In this document: positions 45,611 to 56,050 of the stretch, in pieces
Position numbering within the stretch: the first letter of the stretch is position 1
Layout of the letters: each line of letters starts with the position of its first letter
Source: Colletotrichum lupini
Lineage: Eukaryota > Ascomycota > Sordariomycetes > Glomerellales > Glomerellaceae
Direction of reading: 5' to 3'
DNA: 64,000 nucleotides
Assembly (NCBI RefSeq): GCF_023278565.1
Contig: NC_064677.1
Span: 1,054,001-1,118,000 of the forward strand
Notes under the pieces: model-generated
Seen by the model: the letters and a program-made list of their open reading frames with translations, nothing else
Told to the model about the DNA's origin: nothing
Database searches by the model: none
Program-made: the position numbers and the translations under genes

Positions 45611-46827
45611 TCATGCAACAGCGATTTGCGCTGGTTGAGCTTCCTGAGCCTTTACCTTGTTAGCCGTGGCTTGCTCCAGACCCTGTTTGTACAGTTGTGC
45701 CCTTCCATACGACTCTGCATACGAAGCAGAGACTGCTTGCTCAACCGTGACCGGTCCAAATTTGGCTGGCTGCGTCGCTGACTTGCAAGTGGGGATGCAT
45801 TCAACCAGGTAGTCTGGGTTGCCAGAAACGAAAACGGGGATTGAGTAGCGCTCCTGGCCAGACTTGTTGATGACCCTGTGAATGTTGCTCTTGTACAACT
45901 CGTTGGTCCATCTTGCCATGAGATTGCCCAAGTTTACAACAAAGGCACCTTCCGTTGGTGGGACCTAAGAGTGGCTGATTAGCATTATTGAAATATGAAG
46001 TGATTAAGAGCGGTGCTCTGCAGTAGGGAGTGGGGGTTCCACTTACGTCGATCCATGTCTCGTTCTTCTTGTCCCATACCTGCAGGCCGTCGACCTCATC
46101 CTGAAGCAGCATGGTAATGGCTCCGAAGTCAGTGTGGGCACCGATTCCGCGAGTCAACTTCTCGTCCGCATCCTTGGGTTGAGACGGGTAGTGCAGAAGT
46201 CTCATTGTCGCTACAGCTCCATCCATGAACTTGGAAAAGTAGGTCTCCTCCAGGTCCAATGATAGTGCAATGACCCGCATGAGATCCGAAGCAAGTTTGA
46301 GAGCCGAAGAGTAGTACTCCATTGAGGAATCCCTGAAGCTCTGCAAGTCGCTACCCAGACCCTCGGGCCACTGGTTTGGTCCACTGTTGAGCTTCTTGTT
46401 GATGAAGTAAGGGTGGTCCTCAGGGATCTCGGCACCAATGTAGAAGCCTTCCTTGAGTTCTGGTTGAGTTCCCTCCTCAAGGATCTGTGATCTCAACATC
46501 TCGTAGCCGCGGTTCCATGTCGTGTTCTCCTTAGCGACCTTTTGCTTTTCTTCGAGAGGCATAGCAAAGAACTTCTTGGCACCGCTCATGGCAGCCTTCT
46601 GCTGCACCAGAGGCACGGAGTGGCCAACTATCTGGAAGAAGCCATTGTACAGGCAGCTGTCACGCACTTGGTCTACGACCTTTTGTTTCTGAAGAGGGTC
46701 TTCAGAGTAGAAACCTAAGGGTGGATATCACTGTTAAGACCAAGCTAACTTTTTTCGGCTGCTGCAGCACGAGGTTCTTTGCAGACTCACCAGAGAAGTC
46801 AATGATTGGAATTTCGAGCGCTGCCAT
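45611..46827 (-). CDS. 2-oxoglutarate/Fe(II)-dependent dioxygenase, IPNS-like
   Basis: Three exons (46827-46791, 46714-46047, 45964-45611) give 352 aa. The N-terminal DIOX_N domain starts with ALEIPIIDFSGFYSED and has RDSCLYNGFFQIVGH and FFAMPLEEKQKV. The double-stranded beta-helix core carries GAHTDFGAITMLLQDEVDGLQV, supplying the H-x-D iron ligands, then SNIHRVIN with the distal His, and RYSIPVFVSGNPDY, where R-x-S binds 2-oxoglutarate. All are intact. These enzymes hydroxylate, desaturate or ring-close with O2 and 2-oxoglutarate. Cytosolic. It is on the same strand as the Rieske oxygenase upstream. A shorter reading through the second intron ends early and is not favoured. Confidence 0.94.
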
Positions 46828-47979
46828 GTTGCCTTATTGGAGTATTTCTAGACGGAAGATGGTATCGTCTTTGAAAATACCTGGATCTGATGCTATGATG
46901 TTGGCTGATCGCAAGCTTATGGGTGCCGGTGTCATATGTCGTTAGAACATCACTCAATCTTGTCGTAATAGATCTTTGCTGATATAGTTGAAGTTGCTTC
47001 ATGAGATGCCTGGAACCCTGCTCACTCAATTCATGTGAGCTTTAAGGTCACCCACCCCTCTCCCTTCGCGTCTCGGCTCCTCGTGCTCGCCCAGACTGGA
47101 CACTTGAAGAGTGGGGTGCAATGATAGCATCTGGTGTGGTCGCACCATCTCACGGCATCGCCCGAGAGTAAGTTCGACAGCTCGAAATTGATACCACCTT
47201 ACTCACTGATAAGCGTTGGTCACACTAAGGAAGATTACTCGCCGCGGATGGTGTTCCGTTCTCGGCCTCCATTTCTCCCCCTCCGGAAAACCCACTTTCC
47301 CCTCATGCTACGCATAGATAAGATCTACTCCAAGATAGCTCCTCCGAGGGCCCAACAAATTCTCCTGCATATGCATACTCATGCGAAGAGTTCCTTTGCA
47401 GGATCAGAGGTCATAGTAGAAGCATGTTGATCGCCATGCAACCCGGGCTTGCAACTACGTCGCACTAAAGATGGATTGGGAGTTCGGTGAGGGCTGTAAA
47501 GTTCAGCGAATCGTAACCGCAATTTTCGATGCTGTGCATGCTTGGAACCCCACTTTTGGTGATAGTCTTTCTAGAGTCATGTGGCGACTGGACTTCAGGC
47601 CAGAATCCCATACGAATCTGCAACCAAGCTGGCAAGCTGGAGACTAAGTCCCAGTCAATTTTGAGAGGGATCAGGGTTTACAGTATTTTTCTAGAAGCAG
47701 CAACAAGACCTGACTGACCTACGCACACACCAATGCTCTCGCCGCCGTAGCTCAGTCATCGGCGCTACATCACAAACAAGTCACCAACCTAGACAGAGGA
47801 AAGGAATGCTGTCGTAGAGAACTGGATTGCAATTTCGTTTGAAAGGGTAGAAACCCAGATGCTAGGAAAGTCACGAGGCTAAACCAACGCTGAAAGTTCC
47901 ATATGCCATCATACATCGTATTCCGTACAGCCAGGCCGTGCCGATATTGATCATCACATGCACCAACAGAGCGTATGGC
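46828..47979. other. Intergenic between 2OG oxygenase and Rieske oxygenase
   Basis: About 1.15 kb with no convincing gene; frames at 47134-47430 and 47529-47717 lack domains. The 2OG-oxygenase promoter is in the left part and the Rieske 3' UTR in the right. Confidence 0.45.
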
Positions 47980-49353
47980 TCACCAGGCTAGTTCCTCTCG
48001 GCCACCACAGTTGGCTTTCTCGAGTTCCGAGCAGAAAGCCTCGTCTTCATTCAGTTTCCCTGTGCCCGTCTGGCCGAGTAGGTTGGGCGTGGCTGGCCAG
48101 ATTTCTCGGCCTCCTTGCTCCAACTCCCTTTGCCGGTGCTTCATCACCTCCTCTCGAACCGTGTTTTGAAAATGAATCGGGCCCTGAGCGAATGTGTCAG
48201 CATTGGACTGTAGTGCTGGGATGGTATCAAGAGTTCCTTGCCGTACCCTCTCTTTTTCTGGATGAAGCTCGCCGCTAATGAAGACGCCAGCACTGAGGTT
48301 TTCCTGTGCGCCAATGCACAACTCTCGGTCTTCCTCTAGCACCTGCTTGTAGAACGCATTGATGGCGGCGAACTCGGCATCGGTGGAATCGTGAGAGCGA
48401 TACACCTCGTTCTCGATTCGGGTTTTGGTTGCGCTGATTGGAATCATTCGCTGGATGTAGAAAAAGTTCTGACTACAGGTTTCGTCAGTTTCTGCCCTTT
48501 TGTGACTTCTGAATCTTGACACTCGTTATAAGGTCACTTACGTGATCGTCACTGAAGTTGAGGGGTAAAAAAAGGTGATCGAGCGTCGAAACTCGTCTTC
48601 CTCATCTTGAGCCTTCTTGTTGATGATCTCGTGCTCCAAGCAACCTCCACTTGGCTTTACTTGATATTTCGTCAAGTCCGACACTCCCGCAATCAAGGGG
48701 TGTGATGTTGGGCAATGGTAGCACTCGTTGTAATTCTCAATGACGGCCTTCCAGTTGGCCTCCAGCTCCATATCCCAGACGTGGTCATAATTGTAGCCTC
48801 CTGCAAAGTCAAAGTTTTGCATACGCGGCTTCTGGTAAACACCGCCAAACTCGTCTTCCCACTTGACGTCTGGTTCGCCTGCTTGGAGGTTCACCCAAAT
48901 GAAGCCAGCGGGATCCACGCGAACGTGGATTGGGAGAAGGCCATTTTGGCTCTTGTCGAAGCCGGTTACCGTATCGAATCTCGGCGCTTTGGCAAGATTG
49001 CCCTTGAACCCGTATGACCAGCCGTGGTACTTGCAGCTTAGTATGCTCGCCTTGCCAGACTTCTTCTCGACGACAGGATATGCTCGGTGGCGGCACACAT
49101 TGTGAAAGCCGTTGATATTGCCATCGCGGTCTTGGACGAGGAAGAAAGGGAAGTCGGCGTAGACGAAGGAGACAAACTCGCCCGCTTGTTTGAAGCGTAG
49201 CGAATGTGTCACCAGGATCCACTTTCTTGATATAATTGCTCTTCTCTCGAGCTGATGCAGTTCTGGAGACCTGTACCACGAAGCTGGAAGACTTCGTGAA
49301 GGCTCTGGCTTGGCGTCGTTACTTGCCGAAGAGAATCCAAGGAAACGCAACAT
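47980..49353 (-). CDS. Rieske non-heme iron oxygenase, alpha subunit
   Basis: Two exons (49353-48542, 48472-47980) give 434 aa. The Rieske [2Fe-2S] site is complete: [12 protein letters not shown]...[10 protein letters not shown], i.e. C-x-H-x16-C-x2-H at about residues 88-110. The catalytic domain has [19 protein letters not shown], containing the bridging acidic residue and the two His iron ligands, and a distal helix from about residue 370. Closest in style to choline/carnitine monooxygenase-like and other single-component-alpha fungal Rieske proteins, which hydroxylate N-methyl or aromatic substrates with electrons from a separate reductase. No reductase gene is in the window. The start follows from ATG plus [20 protein letters not shown], the usual opening. 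The splice acceptor TGTAG at 48473 keeps [12 protein letters not shown] in frame. It neighbours the 2OG oxygenase on the same strand. Confidence 0.94.
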
Positions 49354-51519
49354 GTCGTTGAGGCTGAGATGCAGTGAATTGTGGGTACTTGTTATAGAAG
49401 ACGCAAACAACTGTTGCAACGAAGTCTTTGATTGGGATCACAGTCTGAAAACTATGGGTACTGCATCTCCAATCCTGTCTCCCCTCGCGTCTTCATGTTT
49501 GATGACCTCTGCTACTTTAAGACCGCAATTCGGAGGCATGACTTTAGGCCAAGAATTAGTCTAATCCGTATGTATCAGAGGTGGGGAAGATGCTTTGGTG
49601 AGTTGCTTGATAATGCTATTGAGAATGGGGGTGGGGTTGGTGGCTATTAGGCTGAGGGGGCCGGACACAAGCATCCGGATGTTGATAAGGGGGCCTATAG
49701 ATCCGATAAAGGCAAGTCGGAGCAGGTCGGGCGCCGGAATTCAATTGCGATGGCCACCCAAACGCGCGGGGTATCGACAAAGTGGCAGATAGTGATAGAG
49801 TAATTTTACCTTTTTCAGTTGAAAATGGTGAGTTGACACATATGATAAATAACAAAAAGATCATATTGGTCGCTGACACGAGCCTGGGAAAGGAGAAGCC
49901 GCGTCTAAGCGAAGATGGCGGCGATTCGAAGTGCGCAAGACCAAGTGTCGACCTGAATTATGGCTAGATTGAGGCTTTACCATTTCCTCAGTCTGAGACT
50001 ACTACTGCTACCCCACTACAAAGACCAGCAAACATTTCTTTTGAATCCCAGTCGTGGAAACATGTGATATACGGGAGTAACTACATGCAAGTGCCTACGT
50101 TTAGACGACCCATCTAAGTCCTATAGTGCTTCTCGAAGTATTTACCACATGACACAGAACCGTAGTAGGCTATATACAATGATTTTAGTACGCGACTCTA
50201 TGGATTATACTTAGGTAAAGGCCGATCTAATATAAGGACTTGCTTAAAGTATAAGACATCTGTCGTAATAGCTTTAACTATCTATAGCCTTACCGCACGT
50301 TACGTAACCTCGGTTATATAATTACTAAGGCCTACTTCGCTCGTACCCTTTATATTAAAATAAGCTTTATACTTATTTCTTATTTTTAATAAATAACCGT
50401 TCTCTTTATATACGTTAATACCCCTATAGTGACTTTACGACAACATCCATGTCAAGCTCCAGCAATCAACTATCATCAGAATTTGACGCATCTACTTAAG
50501 TAAGATCATTGTCACCAAAATGTCCCCGGCTCTTTGCCCAAAAGACCGAAGAATAGCACCACTAGACTTGGAGCACAGTCTCTGCATTCTTGCCACTTCA
50601 AACTTCGGAAAGAGGTCTTTGATTGGATGAAGAAGTCAGTCGGTCTCCCTGAAAAACTGGAATCTACTATCCTTCAGTCTATGAACACGTGCACAAAGTC
50701 GGATGCGGGCGGCGCAGCCTGAAATGCCCGACCCGCATTGGAATTCCATAAGTTTGAAATTGGTATCACAGGCTGCCTCCCACAGGTTCAACTTAGCCAA
50801 ATTCTGCGACAGAAGCCGTTTTGTGGCATCAGGCAGAATGGCTTTCGAATTGGGCCGCCAGCCTCGATGGTTCGCCCGCGTCCAATACGTCAAGCTAATG
50901 TGATTCGCTGTGGCACCAACTCTCCTCATATGTAAGCAATGCGGACGAAAGCGCTGACAGGAGCTCGCGCTGACCTGTCATATGACATCTCAAGAAAGCC
51001 TGAAGCAGGCTGCAGCTCGGTCTCGTGAGCCACCGCTGAATCGAGCCACGAGTTGTTGTAAAGGTTGTCATATGTCATGATGCAGGCGGTGCAGCGGCTT
51101 TGCTTGGACGGCTGGGCTTGAGAGCGCCTTTGATTTGGCAAAAAGTGTGGCTCAACCATTAACAATGCCTAAATTGTTGAGATCTGACTGCCTTGCGCGT
51201 TGATTCGCCAATGGACGAGACCAGATCGAGCCAGACGCGTGGTTTCACTGCCCGGTTCCAGCCCAAGGTTGCCTTGCCTGATCTGACCCTCCACGTTGGC
51301 CAAGTCGGCTTTTTATTCCATTTCGCATTGTGACTCTCATGTAGGGGCGCTGTTGTGCTCTTGAGTCATCAAGGACCGGATGATTTCGGGGGCGTTTGAT
51401 ATTTGGTTATTATAAGAACCCGTTCCCCTCTTGACGAGGCCTTCCTTTCCGCGAAGAAACCGCCTAAGAGCCTTGCGTAAGGTATTTCACCATCAGATCG
51501 ACCAGTTTTAGACGACAAC
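49354..51519. other. Long intergenic region with an AT-rich patch
   Basis: About 2.2 kb with no supported gene. The left 300 bp should hold the Rieske promoter. 50160-50420 is strongly AT-rich with TTATA/TAAT words like the RIP-mutated elements. The frames at 50534-50722, 50636-50929 and 50926-51165 lack domains and overlap on opposite strands. Confidence 0.5.
50160..50425. repeat. AT-rich patch, possible RIP-mutated transposon remnant
   Basis: Base composition changes sharply to AT-rich, TpA-dense sequence for about 260 bp between normal flanks, resembling the interiors of the two RIP-mutated elements. No LTR, TIR or coding fossil could be identified, so identity is unproven. Confidence 0.45.
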
Positions 51520-52181
51520 ATGACGCATCGAAAGCATGCCACCAAAAGCTCTCGGAAGAATAGTCCGACTCGAGAGTCGCCAGCAGATACATCCAATGTA
51601 GGAGCAGCCTATGAAGAATACTATGCGGCCCCAACTCCTGGCCCTTGGTCGTCATGGGTCCGCGATGCTGAGGGCAGGGGATTCTACTACAGAAGCCGAA
51701 TGAGCGCCACAGGTTTGTTTTGAGTCTCTTTCACCAAATCATGTCGCTTATTTCTGACAATGTGGTAGGAGATATTGAGTGGGACTTTTCGCGCTCGCCA
51801 ACGTATCGGAGTTATAACTACATGCAACCATTGCCACGGATGTCCTACTATCAGCAACCCATCAAGACAAGCCCGAATCCAGCAACTGCATTCACATACA
51901 CGTTCCGTTATCCGTCCAACTCAGCACCGCGGGAAGACCGGCCGACAGCAGGATCTGACTTTTCCCACGATGCAAGCGACGAAGAGTCATTTCCAGCCGC
52001 GAGCTCCAGTGTTTTGATACCCGCCATCATCGACGTGGACACCAAGAACAATGTCAAGGTTATGGTTCCGGATCCCAGAACCGGAGAAGCGAAGACAATT
52101 TATGACAACAGGCATAAGCATTCCCATAAGAAGAAAATGAGCCCGCAACACAAGGTTGAGAACTGGCTGCACAGAGGGTAA
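51520..52181 (+). CDS. Hypothetical 201-aa basic protein with WW-like segment
   Basis: Two exons, 51520-51712 and 51769-52181, joined by a GTTTGT donor and a GGTAG acceptor, give 201 aa. The N-terminal 25 residues are Lys/Arg/Ser/Thr-rich. PGPWSSWVRDAEGRGFYYRSRM, then DIEWDF after the intron, has the W...YY...W spacing of a degenerate WW domain. A Tyr/Pro/Ser-rich middle follows, then a hydrophobic VLIPAIIDVDTKNNVKVMV strand-like segment and a basic tail (DNRHKHSHKKK). No signal peptide or membrane helix. Could be a nuclear or scaffold protein; I do not recognise it. The coherent exon join supports a real gene. Confidence 0.65.
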
Positions 52182-53125
52182 ATTAAACTTGGAGAAGGTA
52201 CAGTTGCTGTCTTTGATATCCATGATCAGTGGATTGATCTTGTCAATACCTTATGTACGAAAACCGATTTACGGGAGCAAAAGCAGGGATTTGACTCACA
52301 TTAGTAGCGATGTCCTTTGCAGAGTCAATGCTTTTAAAATAGGTTTTAATCGCATAATAAAGTACATACAATTTGGACTCTTCCTGCAATCATCCCATAC
52401 ACAGGCGGTTCAGGCATTACGGCCTCCCAGGACACACATTCATTATAGCTCGTGCATCGTGATGACAGAACACCGTTGATTACATTTCGACGTGTGACTT
52501 CTTGATCTCGCGTCCTCGTGAGACCGACGTGATGTGTGGCTGGAGTCCGGCCCCCAGACTAAACGCGCTAAGATGCCCCATCCAGTGGGTTGGGCTAATC
52601 GAAGTTTCTTGGTCTATAGAGAAGAGGCAGCTAGTCGTGAAGATTGGTGGTCCACAGATCATAGATCCATAGCCTATCTTGGATAAGGCTTTCTCTCAGA
52701 CCTTTTTATTTTCTGAGATATTGGTTGGCAAAATTCCCAGTTCGGGCCAGTTCCCTATATTCGCTGCGGTACACCCGTACTGCTAGAAACCGTTCTTTAA
52801 ATAAGACTTGGCCCTTAAATCTGACTCACATTTTAGTTCGCGTTTATTTTCAATTGGTTCTAGGCGGAATCCTTCGTCGATACACTTATCCAATGCCTGT
52901 AGCCACACCATTCTGTAATCAGGATGGCCATAATGGCTCGTGCCAAAATTTCCAGGTGCAGCCTATTATCCGCGCCCAGAGTAGCCTATTCGAAAGGGCC
53001 TTCTGTCAGATCCTTAAGTATTTGATCCCTTCGATCCGTCCGTTCTTCGAAATATTCCCGAAAGGTGTCTCACAAATCTGCCACAAATATTCCTGTCCTA
53101 GGTACTCGCCTTTGAACTTGCGACC
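52182..53125. other. Intergenic upstream of 792-aa flavoprotein
   Basis: About 940 bp. The plus-strand frame 52725-53180 runs across the flavoprotein start in another frame and has no domain. No repeat or RNA gene seen. Confidence 0.45.
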
Positions 53126-55504
53126 ATGCCCGGAGGCTTGTCTCCCGCGGGCTTCCGCCCACGGAGCTCAAGCCAAGTGAGGGTGTATTCCCACGAAGAA
53201 ATCATCTTTCCAAAACTTTACGAAGAGGCGTGGGGCAGCGATGGGTTCGGCGATAATCGAACGGAGCTGGAACGAGCCAGAATCTTCCTCATGCGGTTTG
53301 CGAAGATGAATCCTGATCCATTTACGAGCCAAGAGCTGCAATCAATCGTCATGAACCACGAAAATCGGACGATACCGGCGCTAGCTCTTGCAGTGCAGAT
53401 GAGGATCTTTGGAAATCGCCACGATAGCTTTGCGGCGACGCCTCTTCTGCAATGCATACGGTTTATGCTCTTGAAAGCCAGGGTCCCAGAGTTCATATTT
53501 TCGGACAAAACGAAGCTTATTATGGATTTTTACTTCGATCCAACGATGGCAAGAAGCATTGAGCCTCCACCACCAGATGGTATCGTCTACAAATATCCCT
53601 CCGGTCGTCTCGAGATTGCTATTGTAGGCGGTGGGCCAACAGCGCTAGCATCAGCAATATCTCTCGCCGAGAAGGGTGCTGGGAAAATTCAGGTTCACGT
53701 CTACGAAAGGCGGTGGGTCGTCAAAGATGGGCCGAGGGGACCTTATATCGACTACCCCTCGACAGCCAGGCGTCGTGATCAGGTTGTCACGCTACAAGAG
53801 TCGGTCACGACGTTGATGAGTAAAGCAACTCAGCAGGCATTGTTTGAAGGTCGTCCAGAACGAGTCTGGCCGGGCTCAGCCAATATTCAGATTCGCAAAG
53901 TCGAGGATCGTCTTCTCCGGAGATGTCACGCCGCCGAATTTCAGGATCTCATTCACCTCCACGCGGAAGATGTGACGCATGAAGATATGGTGAAGATTGG
54001 CGACTTCCATGTTCTTCTGGGAGCCGACGGAGCTGCATCGTGGGTCCGCAAATCGTATTTCCACGGATATGAAAATGAACGTGGGCGAAGTTATGCCTTG
54101 GGCCTCGCTTTTGATCGGCCGGCCGGTCTGCCATGGTCGCAACCCCTGAACGTCTTCTTGACTCTGGGTCAGACTCGGTATCTCCTGAACGCTAGTGACT
54201 ACGATGGACGTGGATACCTCAACATGCAACTCACAGAGGCAGAGTGGCACAAGATGCTCGCCAAGGATGGCCAGCCAGTCACCTTTGGATATCCTGGCTG
54301 CCTCCGAAACCCCGATGGGACTATACCGAAAGGCTTCACAGAGAACCAGGTCTTTGCACCTTCAGAAGACAGGGAGAGTTCATTATGGAGGTCAATTTCT
54401 GACGGCCTCAAGCTCTTCGGCTTCAAAGAAAGCGAGGTCATCAATGTCGTCCGGATTCCAATTGTTGTCCAGGCTGTACGAGAAGGCATCCAGTATCTGC
54501 CGCCTTGTGACTCGGGGGCGATCAATCGGCCACATGCCCTCGTTGCAGTGGCAGGAGATGCTGCTATGACAGTTCACTTTTGGCCAGGCCGCGGCCTCAA
54601 TAGTGGTGTTAAGTCAGGCATCGCTCTAGGAGACGAAATTGTCCATGCGCTCAATGGGGGCAAATTCGTTGGGTTGCCTCTTACCGCTATGAATCAGTAC
54701 AATGACTTCATCATGAAGTTGCAGGACCGCGAGCATGACAAGCGCAGTATCCCGATACTTAATCAGTCCGGTACACCAGAGACCTTGGGCTGGCTACTCA
54801 GCAAGGCAAATACGGTCCCGGACAACGTTGCAATCGAATGGCTTGTGGGTGCAATGGCTCAGATTGCGGAACGACTTGAACAGAGAGGCGACTGGGCCTT
54901 TGGCCCCGTGGCTAACGTCGAGCCTCAACTTCGGATAGTACTACGACAGATGGACTCTGCAACGCTTAGGGAGATGGCAGTCAGCTTCCCGTGGCCAACA
55001 CGAGAAATGGGCGGTGCCGAGGTTCTCCCTCTCCGGTCTATGAAGCCAGAAGAGAAGCAAAGATGGCTTCAGGGTATCTGGGGGCTATTGAGAGACGAGG
55101 TCGGCCGAGACTCGCAAAAGCGTCCTCCCTCCCGTGGAGATCGAGGACGGCCACAGTCTACATCACGATTTGAGGCCCCGCGTGGTGCTGCCCTGCATCC
55201 GCCTAGAGCCGTTTCGCCGTCGACACAGTTCCTATCGCCAACGCCTGATAACGCTGCACCAAGCCGCTCAGAGTCGACATTACGGAGAAGCAACGCCAAT
55301 CGAGGAGGCATATCACCAGGCCCCTCGGAGCGGACACTAGCTGTGCCCAATGAGCTAGATGGTATGTCATTTTCACGGCCACGCTCACCATCTATGGGTG
55401 GTGAAATACCGTTGGGAAGATTGCTTAGCGTGAGTCAGCGTCCGGGCCGCGCCGTTTTGGCCGATGCTATGTCGTTGGCACTATTTCGTGTCGACGGGGA
55501 TTGA
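53126..55504 (+). CDS. Large FAD-dependent oxidoreductase with disordered C-terminus
   Basis: A single 792-aa frame. An N-terminal helical extension of about 165 residues has no recognised domain. The Rossmann motif IAIVGGGPTALASAISLAEKG sits near residue 170; its third position is Ala where GxGxxG expects Gly. Later come LLGADGAASWVRK (DG motif, about 305) and ALVAVAGDAAMTVHFWPGRGLNSG (GD motif with FAD-binding follow-on, about 475). The order is that of class A flavin monooxygenases. From about 660 to 770 the chain is Ser/Pro/Arg-rich and low complexity, and it ends VLADAMSLALFRVDGD. No signal peptide. Intronless. The extended ends set it apart from the 478- and 634-aa flavin hydroxylases in this window. 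Substrate unknown; activity needs the Ala-for-Gly change to be tolerated. Confidence 0.85.
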   Translation: MPGGLSPAGFRPRSSSQVRVYSHEEIIFPKLYEEAWGSDGFGDNRTELERARIFLMRFAKMNPDPFTSQELQSIVMNHENRTIPALALAVQMRIFGNRHDSFAATPLLQCIRFMLLKARVPEFIFSDKTKLIMDFYFDPTMARSIEPPPPDGIVYKYPSGRLEIAIVGGGPTALASAISLAEKGAGKIQVHVYERRWVVKDGPRGPYIDYPSTARRRDQVVTLQESVTTLMSKATQQALFEGRPERVWPGSANIQIRKVEDRLLRRCHAAEFQDLIHLHAEDVTHEDMVKIGDFHVLLGADGAASWVRKSYFHGYENERGRSYALGLAFDRPAGLPWSQPLNVFLTLGQTRYLLNASDYDGRGYLNMQLTEAEWHKMLAKDGQPVTFGYPGCLRNPDGTIPKGFTENQVFAPSEDRESSLWRSISDGLKLFGFKESEVINVVRIPIVVQAVREGIQYLPPCDSGAINRPHALVAVAGDAAMTVHFWPGRGLNSGVKSGIALGDEIVHALNGGKFVGLPLTAMNQYNDFIMKLQDREHDKRSIPILNQSGTPETLGWLLSKANTVPDNVAIEWLVGAMAQIAERLEQRGDWAFGPVANVEPQLRIVLRQMDSATLREMAVSFPWPTREMGGAEVLPLRSMKPEEKQRWLQGIWGLLRDEVGRDSQKRPPSRGDRGRPQSTSRFEAPRGAALHPPRAVSPSTQFLSPTPDNAAPSRSESTLRRSNANRGGISPGPSERTLAVPNELDGMSFSRPRSPSMGGEIPLGRLLSVSQRPGRAVLADAMSLALFRVDGD

Positions 55505-55999
55505 TAGCTGAAGGGGAGATAATGCACCCGTATTCGTGCTGTTGAATAGCCATGATCGTCGGAATCATACCGTAGGCATGTAGAGGCGACCTAACTTGGA
55601 CTTTTGCTATGCTCTTGTGCCTGAACTTCTAAAGAGTACATTCGCGAGAATTGGTTACATTGCGATTTTCTCACTGAGATCAACTAGATTTGAAACTGTC
55701 TATCCTTAAGTGAAATCTACAAAGAAATCAGATAGATTTCTCTATCAATGTCGATGTGCAAGTAGTATTCCTACTCCGTCATGACTGGATGACTTGCAAG
55801 CAAGATGGCGCCTTAGCTGGCTCGGCCTCGCGACTTTGATTCCTCGGACGACTTTGAAGGAATCTCCATAAATCATGCCAGAAAATACGAGTGTCCAATG
55901 CTTTTAGTATTACGAACGATCGGTGAGATCTGGATGTTTAAGAAGCGGTATGTCCGCATAATTCCGAAAATCCGTATGTCCTCTGGCCGAACCCTTGGG
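55505..55999. other. Intergenic between flavoprotein and DNA transposon
   Basis: About 495 bp of 3' flank; no gene or repeat seen up to the left inverted repeat of the transposon. Confidence 0.45.
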
Positions 56000-56001
56000 T
56001 A

Positions 56002-56050
56002 AGTCAAACCACCCACTTTTGGCCCACCCCCCCTTTTGGCCTACCCTAAT
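56002..56050 (+). repeat. Left terminal inverted repeat, 49 bp
   Basis: Begins AGTCAAACCACCCACTTTTG. It matches the reverse complement of 57839-57887 with three differences, all transitions. Confidence 0.9.
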
